Shown: positions 34,656-44,345 of the stretch, piece after piece
Layout of the letters: every line of letters begins with the position of its first letter
How positions within the stretch are numbered: position 1 is the first letter of the stretch
DNA from: JANPIX01 sp031425195
GTDB lineage: Bacteria > Pseudomonadota > Alphaproteobacteria > Rhodobacterales > Rhodobacteraceae
Direction of reading: 5' to 3'
Length of the DNA: 64,000 bases
Assembly: GCA_031425195.1 (NCBI GenBank)
Contig: JANPIX010000019.1
Location: forward strand, 33,966-97,965
Translations under genes and position numbers: made by a program
Notes under the pieces: generated by a model
Told to the model about the DNA's origin: nothing
The model's input: only the letters and a program-made list of their open reading frames with translations
Databases searched by the model: none

Positions 34656-36566
34656 TTACTTGCGCTTGCGGTTTTCGCCAAGATCTTCGAAATCGGCATC
34701 GACAATGTCATCATCCACACTGCGGGCACGATCTTCTTCCTGCCCTTCCGATTCCGTCTGGCTGGCCTTGTAGATCGCCTCGCCCAGCCGCATCGCGGCC
34801 TCGGTAAGGTTCTGGATGCCGGACTTGATCTTGCCCGTATCCTCGCCCTTCAGTGCGTCTTCCAGCGGGACCATCGCAAATTCAATGGCTTCGACGGTGC
34901 TTGGGTCAACCTTGTCGCCGTGTTCCTCGATCGATTTCTTGGTCGAATGCAGCAGGCTTTCGCCCTGATTTCGGGTTTCGACCAGTTCGCGACGGGCCTT
35001 GTCGCTTTCGGCATTCGCCTCGGCGTCCTTGACCATCTTTTCGATATCCTCGTCAGACAGACCACCCGAAGCCTGGATGGTGATGTTCTGCGCACGCCCG
35101 GTGCCTTTGTCCTTGGCACCGACCGACACGATGCCGTTGGCATCGATATCAAATGTCACTTCGATCTGCGGCATTCCGCGTGGCGAAGGCGGGATGTCAT
35201 CAAGGTTGAACTGACCCAACATCTTGTTGTCGGCGGCCATTTCGCGTTCGCCCTGGAACACGCGGATCGTCACGGCATTCTGGTTGTCTTCGGCGGTCGA
35301 GAACACCTGGCTTTTCTTGGTCGGAATCGTCGTGTTGCGGTCGATCAACCGGGTAAACACACCACCCAGCGTTTCGATGCCCAGTGACAAGGGTGTCACG
35401 TCCAGCAACACCACATCTTTGACGTCGCCTTGCAGAACGCCGGCCTGAATGGCGGCGCCCAAGGCCACCACTTCATCCGGGTTCACACCCTTGTGGGGTT
35501 CCTTGCCAAAGAACTTGGTCACTTCCTCGATCACGCGCGGCATGCGGGTCATCCCGCCGACCAGAACCACCTCGTCAATGTCACCGATGGTCAGACCGGC
35601 ATCTTTCAACGCGGCCTGGCACGGCTTGATCGATGCCTTGATCAGATCGCCCACCAGACTTTCCAGCTTGGCACGGGTCAGTTTCATCACCATGTGAAGC
35701 GGCTGACCAGTCGCGGAATTCATCGAAATGAACGGCTGGTTGATTTCGGTCTGGCTTGCTGACGACAGTTCGATCTTAGCCTTTTCAGCAGCTTCCTTGA
35801 GTCGCTGAAGCGCCATCTTGTCCAGCGTCAGATCAACGCCGTTTTCCTTTTTGAACTCGTCAGCCAGATAGTTGACGATCCGCATGTCAAAGTCTTCGCC
35901 GCCAAGGAAGGTATCCCCGTTGGTGGATTTCACTTCGAAAAGGCCGTCGTCGATTTCCAGAATGGTGATATCGAAGGTGCCGCCGCCAAGGTCATAGACC
36001 GCAATCGTGCGGGTTTCCTTCTTGTCCAGACCATAGGCAAGTGCTGCCGCAGTCGGTTCGTTGATGATGCGCAACACTTCCAGACCGGCAATCTTGCCCG
36101 CATCCTTGGTGGCCTGACGCTGGGCGTCATTGAAATAGGCGGGAACCGTAATGACGGCCTGAGTGACGGTTTCACCCAGATACGCCTCGGCGGTTTCCTT
36201 CATCTTTTGCAGGATGAACGCGCTGATCTGGCTGGGCGAATATTTTTCGCCGCGCACTTCGACCCACGCATCGCCGTTGCCGCCGTTGACCAGCGAATAG
36301 GGCAGGTTCTTCTTGTCTTTCGCAATATGCGCGTCGTCGATACGCCGCCCGATCAGGCGCTTGACGGCAAAGACGGTGTTTGATGGGTTGGTGACGGCCT
36401 GCCGCTTGGCGGCCTGTCCCACAAGACGTTCGTTATCCGTGAAACCAACGATGGAAGGCGTCGTCCGTGCGCCTTCGGCGTTTTCGATCACACGGGGCTG
36501 CGCGCCATCCATGATCGCGACGCAAGAGTTAGTCGTTCCAAGGTCAATGCCGATTACTTTGGCCAT
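34656..36566 (-). CDS. dnaK: Chaperone Hsp70
   Basis: 636 residues. Canonical start MAKVIGIDLGTTNSCVAIMDG; phosphate loops VYDLGGGTFDITILEID and VLVGGMTRMPRVIEEV; linker VKDVVLLDVTPLSLGIETLG near residue 390; substrate-binding domain NNTIPT-like segment (RNTTIPTKKSQVFSTAEDNQ); acidic charged C-terminus. It folds proteins with DnaJ and GrpE. A heat-shock-type promoter lies about 105 bases upstream. Confidence 0.98.
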   Translation of the reverse strand: MAKVIGIDLGTTNSCVAIMDGAQPRVIENAEGARTTPSIVGFTDNERLVGQAAKRQAVTNPSNTVFAVKRLIGRRIDDAHIAKDKKNLPYSLVNGGNGDAWVEVRGEKYSPSQISAFILQKMKETAEAYLGETVTQAVITVPAYFNDAQRQATKDAGKIAGLEVLRIINEPTAAALAYGLDKKETRTIAVYDLGGGTFDITILEIDDGLFEVKSTNGDTFLGGEDFDMRIVNYLADEFKKENGVDLTLDKMALQRLKEAAEKAKIELSSASQTEINQPFISMNSATGQPLHMVMKLTRAKLESLVGDLIKASIKPCQAALKDAGLTIGDIDEVVLVGGMTRMPRVIEEVTKFFGKEPHKGVNPDEVVALGAAIQAGVLQGDVKDVVLLDVTPLSLGIETLGGVFTRLIDRNTTIPTKKSQVFSTAEDNQNAVTIRVFQGEREMAADNKMLGQFNLDDIPPSPRGMPQIEVTFDIDANGIVSVGAKDKGTGRAQNITIQASGGLSDEDIEKMVKDAEANAESDKARRELVETRNQGESLLHSTKKSIEEHGDKVDPSTVEAIEFAMVPLEDALKGEDTGKIKSGIQNLTEAAMRLGEAIYKASQTESEGQEEDRARSVDDDIVDADFEDLGENRKRK

Positions 36567-36670
36567 TTTTCCGTTCCTCTATCACAGGCTACGATGGGGT
36601 TCAGGCCCGAATGCGGCTCCTGGCCCCTATTTGATGGGGTCCGACACATGTCTGGTCGGTCACTGGCGGT

Positions 36671-36699
36671 ATATAGGGGGGGGCGTTGGACGCTGCAAG
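36671..36699 (-). promoter_or_regulatory. Sigma-32 (RpoH)-type promoter for dnaK
   Basis: On the minus strand, CTTGCA (36699-36694), a 14-base spacer and CCCCTATAT (36679-36671). This fits the heat-shock consensus CTTGAA-N13-15-CCCCATnT, and dnaK is a classic target. Confidence 0.65.
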
Positions 36700-36790
36700 C
36701 GTGTCACATCAAGGAAATTCCCGCCAATCGAACAGATTTCCTCATACCGCTGACGGCAAGGGAACTAATGGCTCTCATGCCTGCCCAAAG

Positions 36791-37615
36791 TCACCGTTTG
36801 CCCACGCCCCATGATGCGGACTGGTACTTGCGGGTGTAGTATTCGCACATCAAGCCGATGATGAAGAAGACGATGGTCATCTTTACCGGATATTCGACGG
36901 AACTATTACGCGGGTAGTAGTTCAGGAAGATGAACCCCCTCGCCTGATCAATGATGTGGAACAGTGGGTTCCAGTCAAAATACTGCAGGATCGCCATCGG
37001 CGTCGCGTTTGCCACCAGCATCTTTCCCGAGGCGATGACGTTGGCGCGTTTGTAGACGGTAGCCACAAAACCGAAAAACGTGGGCGACCACGGCGTGATG
37101 GATCGCACGATCAGGCCAAGGCCGATGCCTGAAACCCACGACAGCATGAACATGAAGAAGGTGGGCACGGGCTGATCAATGGTGACGGGTGCAAAGATGC
37201 AGTGATACCCGTAAAGGATGATCGCGATCGAAAGCACCTGAGTGTACAGTGTGCTGAGCGAAGCGGCGGCGATCGCCACAATGGTGTTCATTGGCGAATG
37301 TTTCATCATGGCCGATGTGGGACCATCCGCCCCCGTGACCGCGCCCATCGTCTTGATGTGGGTGATGAACATCGCGATGCCCGACACGATGTACACCAGT
37401 TTGTCGCCGCGCAGGCGCATGCCGGTGCGCCCCATGATGTACATGACGAAATACATCACGCCGATGAAAATCAGGATCTGAATGATGTTAAGCGCGAGCC
37501 CGATGACGGCGTTCTTGTGCGATTTCCGGATCTGGTGGACGGCGCTGTAAAAAGTAAGCGTCAGCATCGACCAGGCCGAACCGCGGCCATTCGTTCGGAC
37601 GATGGGCTGAAACAT
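36791..37615 (-). CDS. ABC-2 type polysaccharide export permease
   Basis: 274 residues with about six membrane helices and the Wzm/KpsM-type layout: cytoplasmic N-terminus (NGRGSAWSMLTLTFYSAVHQIRK), helices such as ALNIIQILIFIGVMYFVMYI, and a C-terminal WNPLFHIIDQARGFIFLNYYP motif typical of polysaccharide exporters. ATG 37615 is the first plausible start of a longer open frame. No ATP-binding partner is adjacent. It is divergent from cysQ and near kdsB, galU and glycosyltransferase genes, suggesting capsule or O-antigen export. Confidence 0.82.
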   Translation of the reverse strand: MFQPIVRTNGRGSAWSMLTLTFYSAVHQIRKSHKNAVIGLALNIIQILIFIGVMYFVMYIMGRTGMRLRGDKLVYIVSGIAMFITHIKTMGAVTGADGPTSAMMKHSPMNTIVAIAAASLSTLYTQVLSIAIILYGYHCIFAPVTIDQPVPTFFMFMLSWVSGIGLGLIVRSITPWSPTFFGFVATVYKRANVIASGKMLVANATPMAILQYFDWNPLFHIIDQARGFIFLNYYPRNSSVEYPVKMTIVFFIIGLMCEYYTRKYQSASWGVGKR

Positions 37616-37748
37616 GACGACACTACCTTCAACGCAACGGAGCAAGCACCTTTTAGCGTAGGAAACCTTGCCGTTCCCTGAACAAATAAGGATAAGGCAA
37701 AAACGCCTGGCCTGCAATCTGCGGGCTTTTGAACAAACGGAGCGCCGG

Positions 37749-38561
37749 ATGAATTTTGATGCCTTGGTTCCTGTCATGCGCCGTCTGGCGCTGGAGGCGG
37801 GCGAGTTGATCATGGCCGTCTACAACGCACCAGATTTTGAAGTCCGCACAAAATCGGACTCAAGCCCGGTGACAGAAGCGGACGAGGCTGCCGATGCGCA
37901 TATATCAGCGGGCCTGCGCGCCGCATTTCCCGACGTCGTGCTGGTAACCGAGGAACAGGCCGATAGCCACGCGCTCACGGCCCACACCTTTCTGATCGTC
38001 GATCCTTTGGATGGCACGAAAGAGTTCGTCCAAAGGCGTGGCGATTTCACCGTGAACATCGCCTATGTCGAAAACGGCGCGCCGCTGCGCGGTGTCGTGT
38101 ATGCCCCGGCGCAAGGTCGCCTGTTCTACACCCGCGCCGATGGCACCAGCGTCGAAGAGACAGGCCTGCTTGACCACAGCCGGATCGGCACCGTTCGCCC
38201 GCTTGTCGTCAAACGGCCCGACAACGGGGCGCTGATGATCGTCGCCTCCAAATCACACCGGGACGCGGCCACCGATGCTTATATCGCCAAGTATGCAGTT
38301 GCCGACATGCGGTCGGCTGGCAGCAGTCTGAAATTCTGTCTGGTCGCCACAGGCGAGGCTGATCTTTACCCCCGGCTGGGCCGCACAATGGAATGGGATA
38401 CGGCAGCGGGTGACGCGGTGCTGCGCGGGGCGGGCGGCATTGTGGTGCGCTATGACAACCATACGGTGCTTGGCTATGGCAAACCCGGCTGGGACAACCC
38501 GTTTTTCATCGCCCACTCGCCCGGCGTCGATCTGAAACCTGCGACCGATCTGCCGTCATGA
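37749..38561 (+). CDS. cysQ: 3'(2'),5'-bisphosphate nucleotidase CysQ
   Basis: 270 residues with the inositol-phosphatase fold: metal-binding block VDPLDGTKEFVQRRGDFTVNIA, earlier KSDSSPVTEADEAAD, and C-terminal EWDTAAGDAVLRGAGG. CysQ hydrolyses PAP, the by-product of PAPS-dependent sulfotransferases. Its stop overlaps kdsB (ATGA), placing it in a polysaccharide operon. A sulfotransferase gene lies 6 kb downstream, so PAP clearance may serve glycan sulfation. Confidence 0.9.
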   Translation: MNFDALVPVMRRLALEAGELIMAVYNAPDFEVRTKSDSSPVTEADEAADAHISAGLRAAFPDVVLVTEEQADSHALTAHTFLIVDPLDGTKEFVQRRGDFTVNIAYVENGAPLRGVVYAPAQGRLFYTRADGTSVEETGLLDHSRIGTVRPLVVKRPDNGALMIVASKSHRDAATDAYIAKYAVADMRSAGSSLKFCLVATGEADLYPRLGRTMEWDTAAGDAVLRGAGGIVVRYDNHTVLGYGKPGWDNPFFIAHSPGVDLKPATDLPS

Positions 38562-39373
38562 CGGTTCTGGTCGCAATACCCGCCCGTTTTGCAAGCACCC
38601 GATACCCGGGCAAACCCCTTGTTGTCCTTTCGGGTCCAGATGGTGACAAGACGTTAATCCGCCGCAGTTGGGATGCCGCGATGGCCGTACGTGGCGTGGA
38701 CCGGGTGGTTGTGGCCACTGACGATGCCCGCATCATGGATCACGCCCAATCGTTCGGGGCCGAAGTGGTGATGACGTCGGACCAGTGCGAAAACGGTACC
38801 GAACGCTGTGCTGAAGTGGCAACCCACCTGACCGGCTTTGACATCGTGGTGAACCTGCAGGGCGACGCGCCCCTGACCCCGCCGTGGTTTGTCGAACATC
38901 TGATCGACGGCCTGCGCGCCGACACGGATGCCGATATCGCGACCCCGGTGCTTCGCTGCGATGGCCGCGGGTTGAACGGCTTTCTGGCAGACCGCCGCGC
39001 GGGGCGTGTCGGCGGCACAACGGCGGTTTTCGGTTCCGGCGGAAGGGCGCTTTATTTTTCGAAGGAAGTCGTTCCTTTTACCGGCAAGGTATATGGCGAC
39101 GATGAACCAACGCCGGTATTTCATCACGTCGGCGTATACGCCTACCGCCCGGCCGCGCTGGCCGCGTATCCATCGTGGCACATCGGCCCGTTGGAAAAAC
39201 TCGAAGGGCTGGAGCAGCTTCGGTTTCTCGAAAATGGACGCCGCGTTTTGTGTGTGGAAGTACATGCCAAAGGTCGCGAATTCTGGGAACTGAACAACCC
39301 GGAAGATGTGCCAAAAATCGAAGCGATGCTGCGGAAATCAACCGCCAATGATCGCCAGAGGAACCACGACTAG
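38558..39373 (+). CDS. kdsB: 3-deoxy-manno-octulosonate cytidylyltransferase-like protein
   Basis: 271 residues. VAIPARFASTRYPGKPLV at the start is the nucleotidyl loop. VVNLQGDAPLTPPWFVE is the CMP-Kdo synthetase block, with Ala in place of the Glu in the usual QGDEPL, so the canonical motif is slightly altered. VFHHVGVYAYRPAALAAY, then PLEKLEGLEQLRFLENG, are also conserved. It activates Kdo for LPS or capsule; alternatively it may be a capsule-specific paralogue. It overlaps cysQ by four bases and precedes galU. Confidence 0.88.
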   Translation: MTVLVAIPARFASTRYPGKPLVVLSGPDGDKTLIRRSWDAAMAVRGVDRVVVATDDARIMDHAQSFGAEVVMTSDQCENGTERCAEVATHLTGFDIVVNLQGDAPLTPPWFVEHLIDGLRADTDADIATPVLRCDGRGLNGFLADRRAGRVGGTTAVFGSGGRALYFSKEVVPFTGKVYGDDEPTPVFHHVGVYAYRPAALAAYPSWHIGPLEKLEGLEQLRFLENGRRVLCVEVHAKGREFWELNNPEDVPKIEAMLRKSTANDRQRNHD

Positions 39374-39526
39374 GCTTGTGCGTTATTAAAAAGTTGAAAA
39401 CGCGTGAGTTTTTCCAACCAACGCCAGAAATTTGGCTCGATCTGCAGTTAGGGATGCGCTTCAACCCCAGACGCTGTAGACAGTGGGGATGGGGACTGCA
39501 CGCCGAATTGAAATGAGTTGCGCCAA

Positions 39527-40420
39527 ATGAAACCCAAAAAGGTCACAAAAGCTGTCTTTCCCGTTGCCGGCATGGGCACGCGTTTTCTGCCGGCGACGAA
39601 GTCGATCCCGAAAGAGATCATGACGTTGGTCGACCGGCCACTGATCCAGTACGCGATCGATGAGGCACGATCAGCAGGCATCAAGGAATTCATCTTTGTC
39701 ACGTCGCGCGGCAAGTCTGCGCTGGAAGATTACTTTGATCATTCGCCGGAACTGGAAAGCGTGCTGCGCCGGTCTGGCAAGATGGATCTGTTGGAGATTC
39801 TGCGCGATACCAACATGGATTCCGGTGCCATCGCCTACCTGCGGCAGAACCGTCCGCTTGGTCTTGGGCACGCCGTTTGGTGCGCGCGCCGCCTGATCGG
39901 GGACGAACCATTTGCCGTTCTGCTGCCCGACGACGTGATCGCGGCCGAAAAACCCTGCCTTCAACAGATGATCGAGGCTTATGCCCAGACCGGCGGTAAC
40001 ATGGTTGCCGCAATGGAAGTACCGCCTGCAAAGGCGTCGTCCTATGGGGTTCTGGATATCGAAGAAGACATGGGTGCCATTGTTCGCGTGAAGGGAATGG
40101 TGGAAAAACCAAAGGCGGAAGATGCGCCCTCGAACCTGGCCGTCATCGGCCGATACATCCTGTCGCCGAACGTGCTGCTGAACCTGAACCGAATGAAACA
40201 AGGCGCGGGCGGCGAAATTCAGTTGACCGACGCCATTGCCGACGAAGCGAACAAGGGCCTTGTGTACGGTTATCGCTTTCGCGGCCAGCGTTACGATTGC
40301 GGTTCCAAAGCTGGTTTCCTGCAGGCCACGGTTGCCTTCGGCTTGGCGCGTCCCGACCTTCGGGACGAATTCGGCGCATATCTGAATGACATGATCGCGC
40401 TGCAAAAGGCAGCACAGTAA
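39527..40420 (+). CDS. galU: UTP-glucose-1-phosphate uridylyltransferase
   Basis: 297 residues. VFPVAGMGTRFLPATKSIPKE near the start is the nucleotide-binding loop. Further blocks: PLIQYAIDEARSAGI, RQNRPLGLGHAVWCAR, FAVLLPDDVI, VVEKP-like GMVEKPKAEDAPSNLAVIGRYIL, and GEIQLTDAI. It makes UDP-glucose for glycan synthesis. ATG 39527 gives the family start. The 153-base gap before it is AT-rich and probably carries its promoter. Two glycosyltransferases follow. Confidence 0.96.
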   Translation: MKPKKVTKAVFPVAGMGTRFLPATKSIPKEIMTLVDRPLIQYAIDEARSAGIKEFIFVTSRGKSALEDYFDHSPELESVLRRSGKMDLLEILRDTNMDSGAIAYLRQNRPLGLGHAVWCARRLIGDEPFAVLLPDDVIAAEKPCLQQMIEAYAQTGGNMVAAMEVPPAKASSYGVLDIEEDMGAIVRVKGMVEKPKAEDAPSNLAVIGRYILSPNVLLNLNRMKQGAGGEIQLTDAIADEANKGLVYGYRFRGQRYDCGSKAGFLQATVAFGLARPDLRDEFGAYLNDMIALQKAAQ

Positions 40421-40505
40421 ACTGCCTGTGCCAACACCACCCCTTTTGCCGCCGCTGATCTGGCTGCCAAAGGGGGCGGAACCACACTCTGACATCTGGT
40501 CCAGC

Positions 40506-41501
40506 ATGTGGACCGCATACCGTCTTCGATGGAAGCGGCGCAGGCTTTTGCTGCGGGCCTGGTGGTCGCGGGGGCAGTTAACCGCCATCCGTGATCACAC
40601 GGCAGGAATTCAGCCGGGCACAATAATAGGTGCCGCCACCGTCCGAAATGAACATGTACGGCTTCCTTACTTTCTGGACCATCACCGCAAACTTGGCATC
40701 GGGCATTTCCTGATCGTCGACAACGACAGCACCGATGGCACAGCGGCCTTTCTGCAGGGCCAGCCCGATGTTTCAGTTTGGCACACCGCAAACAGCTACA
40801 GGCAATCCCGGTTCGGGATGGATTGGCTGACCCATCTGCTTGGCCGCCACGCACACGGTCATTGGACACTGACGCTCGACGCCGACGAATTGCTGGTCCT
40901 TCCTCACAGCAGCAGAACCTTGCACGACCTGACAGCCTGGCTCGACTCGCGTGGCGCGCCAGCACTGCTGGCACTGATGATCGACCTGTTCCCAAAAGGC
41001 CCGCCGGGCGCGCAGAACTATGCCGCAGGCCAGAACCCGGTTGAAGTCTTGTCATGGTTTGATGCGGTGCCACATCACGGGGTTGTGCAGCAGAAGCTGC
41101 AAAACCTTTGGGTGCAGGGCGGCCTGCGTGCCCGCCATTTCTTTGCCGACAAGCCCGCGCGCGCGCCAACCTTGAACAAGCTTCCGCTGGTGAAATGGGA
41201 CAGGCGATTCGTCTATTACAATTCGACGCACACGATCTTGCCGCGCCGACTCAACCGCCTGTATCAGCGGCATGACCTGCCCACTGGCGTACTGCTGCAC
41301 ACCAAGTTTCTGCCCCAGGTCGTTGCGAAGTCTGCCGAGGACAAGAATCGCAAGGAACACTTTAACAATTCCGCGCAATATCAGCCCTACTATGACAGTA
41401 TCATCGCAGATGCCGACTTGTGGCACGAAGGAGCGCGGCAGTTTTCGGATTGGGAACAGTTGGTTGCCTTGCGGCTGATGACGCAGGGCGAATGGCGCTG
41501 A
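40506..41501 (+). CDS. Glycosyltransferase family 2-like protein (PF13704 type)
   Basis: 331 residues from ATG 40506; GTG 40428 would add 26 residues. The GT-A pattern is FLIVDNDSTDGTAAFL, later LTLDADELLVLP (acidic DxD-like), then LNKLPLVKW and a tail HTILPRRLNRLY. It resembles the next gene along its whole length, so the two are tandem paralogues. The sugar and acceptor are unknown; the galU neighbour and export permease suggest exopolysaccharide or capsule synthesis. Confidence 0.8.
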   Translation: MWTAYRLRWKRRRLLLRAWWSRGQLTAIRDHTAGIQPGTIIGAATVRNEHVRLPYFLDHHRKLGIGHFLIVDNDSTDGTAAFLQGQPDVSVWHTANSYRQSRFGMDWLTHLLGRHAHGHWTLTLDADELLVLPHSSRTLHDLTAWLDSRGAPALLALMIDLFPKGPPGAQNYAAGQNPVEVLSWFDAVPHHGVVQQKLQNLWVQGGLRARHFFADKPARAPTLNKLPLVKWDRRFVYYNSTHTILPRRLNRLYQRHDLPTGVLLHTKFLPQVVAKSAEDKNRKEHFNNSAQYQPYYDSIIADADLWHEGARQFSDWEQLVALRLMTQGEWR

Positions 41502-41628
41502 TTTGGCAAACCCGTTTACTGCAAGCGCAAGTTCCGCAATAAGTCGGTCAGGGGGATCGTTTGGGCCGCGTGCAACACCTTGCTGACAACTCCGCCTTCG
41601 GGTCCGCAGCCGGTACGGTACACGCATC

Positions 41629-42639
41629 ATGGGCGTGATGACCTCTTACCGGTTACGTTTGTGGCGCAAACGGCTTTTGTGGCGGGCATGGTCGCGACGC
41701 CGCGATCTGTCAAGGATGGCGAACCGGCTGTCACACATCAAACCCAAGGCAATCCTCTTGTTTGCGACGATGCGCAACGAACGGGTTCGCCTGCCCTATT
41801 TTCTGAAATACTACCGTGACCTTGGCGTCGATCATTTTCTGTTGGTTGACAACGGCAGCACGGATGGCACTGCCGAATATCTTGCAGCCCAGCCAGATGT
41901 TTCATTGTGGACGGCGAGGGGAAGTTACAAGCGCGCGCGGTTCGGGGTGGATTGGCTTAACTGGCTCAAGCGTTGTCACGGCTCGGGGCATTGGTGCCTC
42001 ACGGTGGATTGCGACGAATTTCTGATCTACCCTTTCTGCGAAACCCGGCCACTGCTCGCACTCACTGACTGGTTGGATGCGTCGTCAACGCGGTCCATGT
42101 CGGCGATGACGATTGACATGTATCCCCGCGGCAGAATCGCTGATCAACCTTACACCGAAGGTCAGGACCCGTTTGAAATTGCCTGCTGGTTCGACAGCGG
42201 AAACTACATGATTTCAAAGAACGAACTTCATCTCAACCTTTGGATACAAGGCGGACCGCGCGCCCGCGTGATGTTTGCCAACCAACCGGAAAACGCGCCA
42301 GCCCTGAACAAGGTGCCGCTTGTGAAGTGGGGGCGTGGCAATGCTTATGTCAGCTCAACCCACATGATCCTGCCGCGTGGCCTTAACATCGTCTACGGGC
42401 AGAGCGGCGGGGAACGGTTGTCAGGTTGCCTGCTGCACGCAAAGTTTCTGGATACTTTCACCGCCAAAGCGCAGGAAGAAATGACCCGCCACGAACACTA
42501 CGCCAACAGCAAGGAATATCGCGCATATCTTGCGGCGATGGAATCGCAGCCGGACCTCTGGTGCCGGTGGAGCGAGCGTTTCGTGAATTGGCGGCAGTTG
42601 GAAATCATCGGGCTCATGTCAAAGGGAACGTGGGAATGA
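41629..42639 (+). CDS. Glycosyltransferase family 2-like protein (PF13704 type), tandem paralogue
   Basis: 336 residues. Same block order as the preceding gene: MRNERVRLPYFLKYYRDLG, VDNGSTDGTAEYL, LTVDCDEFLIYPF, LNKVPLVKWGRGN, STHMILPRGLNIVY. N-terminal SYRLRLWRKRLLWRAW is also shared. A 127-base gap follows the first copy. Its stop overlaps the ATG of the GT14-like gene (ATGA), so they are coupled. The acceptor is unknown. Confidence 0.85.
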   Translation: MGVMTSYRLRLWRKRLLWRAWSRRRDLSRMANRLSHIKPKAILLFATMRNERVRLPYFLKYYRDLGVDHFLLVDNGSTDGTAEYLAAQPDVSLWTARGSYKRARFGVDWLNWLKRCHGSGHWCLTVDCDEFLIYPFCETRPLLALTDWLDASSTRSMSAMTIDMYPRGRIADQPYTEGQDPFEIACWFDSGNYMISKNELHLNLWIQGGPRARVMFANQPENAPALNKVPLVKWGRGNAYVSSTHMILPRGLNIVYGQSGGERLSGCLLHAKFLDTFTAKAQEEMTRHEHYANSKEYRAYLAAMESQPDLWCRWSERFVNWRQLEIIGLMSKGTWE

Positions 42640-44333
42640 CCCTTGGCTTCGTCATGCTGTGCCACATCTCGCTGGATCGGGCGGCCCAGGTGGCACGGCA
42701 TTGGGCGGAACAAGGCTGCCCTGTTGTCATCCATCTGGACAGTCGCGTACCCGGCCCAAGGCAGGCCGCCTTTCGCGAAAAGCTGAAAGATGTGCCCGAT
42801 ATTCGTGTGATTTCGCGGCATGCCTGTGAATGGGGAACCTGGAAAATCGTGCGGGCAACGCAGGATGCCGCTGCCTTGATGCTTCGTGACTTTCCCGATG
42901 TGCAACATGTTTTCCTTGCCTCTGGCTCTTGCCTGCCTTTGCGGCCTGTGGCCGAACTTCGGGAATATCTCGCCGCACGGTCACAGACAGATTTCATCGA
43001 ATCCGTGACTACGGAAGATGTGGGCTGGACGATCGGCGGCCTCAATCTTGAACGGTTCACGCTGCGGTTTCCATTTTCCTGGCGCACGCAACGTCGCCTG
43101 TTCGACATTTATGTCCGCTGGCAGCGCAAGGTCGGCTTTCGACGAAGCATCCCGCCATCCGTCGTGCCGCACCTGGGCAGCCAGTGGTGGTGCCTGACCC
43201 GCAAAACTCTGTCAGCCGTGCTGGATGCGCCCGACCGACCTGCGATCGACCGCTATTTCCGCCGCGTGTGGATCCCTGACGAAAGCTATTTTCAGACACT
43301 GTCGCGCCGGTTTTCGTCTGATTTGCAAAGTCGGTCACTGACGCTTGCGAAGTTCGATTTTCAAGGCAAGCCGCATGTCTTTTACGATGACCACCTGCAA
43401 CTTCTCCGGCGGTCGGATTGTTTTGTTGCGCGCAAGATCTGGCCGAAGGCGGACAAGCTTTATTCCGCTTTCCTGTCGGGAGCAGATGAACCGGGCGTCG
43501 TGGCCGAGCCGAACCCCGGGCGGATTGACCGCCTGTTTGCAAAGGCGGTAGAGCGCAGCATCCGTGGCCGCCCAGGACTTTACATGCAAAGCCGGTTTCC
43601 AGATATCGGGTCGGAACGGGGGATGACGGCAGGTGCCTATCAGGTGATCCAGGGCCTTTCCGACATTTTCGAGGATTTCGAACCATGGCTTGGCAAGATG
43701 AGCGGGGCGCGCGTGCACGGCCATCTGTTCGCACCCGATAGGGTACATTTTGCCGGTGAAGATACCGCTTTCAACGGCGCACTGTCCGACAGCGCCGCAC
43801 TTCGCGATTATAATCCGCGCGCCTTCATGGCCAATCTGATCTGGAACACGCGCGGCGAACGCCAGTGTTTTCAATTCGGCCCGAAGGACAATCAGGCCAT
43901 CCTCCCTTTTTTGGCCAGCGATCCGAATGCCCGCATACTTTTGGTCACCGGGGCATGGGCCATCGCGCAAAGCCGCTCCTCTGCCGATTTTGCCGATGTC
44001 CGGCGGCTGGCGGCCCAGTATCAACGCACCGAATTTGCCATGATTGACGTGCTGCGCGGGCCCGGCGCCAAGGCGCGGGTGCAGATCAGTTCACTGGCCG
44101 ACTTTCTTGAAAACCCGGCGGAAAGGCTGCAGTCCCTTGTTCAGGGCATGACGCCGGCAACAGTGCGCAAACTGACGGAAATACCACGCATGTTCGATCT
44201 GACTGGTTTGGGCGAATTCTTGCAAACACTTCGAAATCAAGGGATGCAGCCGCTGTTGGTCGGTGACTTCCATGGCCTGTCGCCGCGTACTGCGCCAGAT
44301 GCGCGGCGCGGCCGACGCACGGCTGCGAAATGA
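42636..44333 (+). CDS. GT14-like (core-2/I-branching) glycosyltransferase with C-terminal DUF5927-type domain
   Basis: 565 residues. The N-terminal half (about 1-270) fits a beta-1,6-N-acetylglucosaminyltransferase: LGFVMLCHISLDRAAQVARH, IHLDSRVPGPRQ, FLASGSCLPLRP, QWWCLTRKTLSAVL and VWIPDESYFQTLSRR. The C-terminal half (about 290-565) matches DUF5927-type extensions in Rhodobacteraceae; it contains FGPKDNQAILPFLASDP and has no known role. It starts inside the previous gene's stop. Probably adds a branch to a surface glycan. Confidence 0.8.
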   Translation: MTLGFVMLCHISLDRAAQVARHWAEQGCPVVIHLDSRVPGPRQAAFREKLKDVPDIRVISRHACEWGTWKIVRATQDAAALMLRDFPDVQHVFLASGSCLPLRPVAELREYLAARSQTDFIESVTTEDVGWTIGGLNLERFTLRFPFSWRTQRRLFDIYVRWQRKVGFRRSIPPSVVPHLGSQWWCLTRKTLSAVLDAPDRPAIDRYFRRVWIPDESYFQTLSRRFSSDLQSRSLTLAKFDFQGKPHVFYDDHLQLLRRSDCFVARKIWPKADKLYSAFLSGADEPGVVAEPNPGRIDRLFAKAVERSIRGRPGLYMQSRFPDIGSERGMTAGAYQVIQGLSDIFEDFEPWLGKMSGARVHGHLFAPDRVHFAGEDTAFNGALSDSAALRDYNPRAFMANLIWNTRGERQCFQFGPKDNQAILPFLASDPNARILLVTGAWAIAQSRSSADFADVRRLAAQYQRTEFAMIDVLRGPGAKARVQISSLADFLENPAERLQSLVQGMTPATVRKLTEIPRMFDLTGLGEFLQTLRNQGMQPLLVGDFHGLSPRTAPDARRGRRTAAK

Positions 44334-44345
44334 CGCGCGCCGCCG

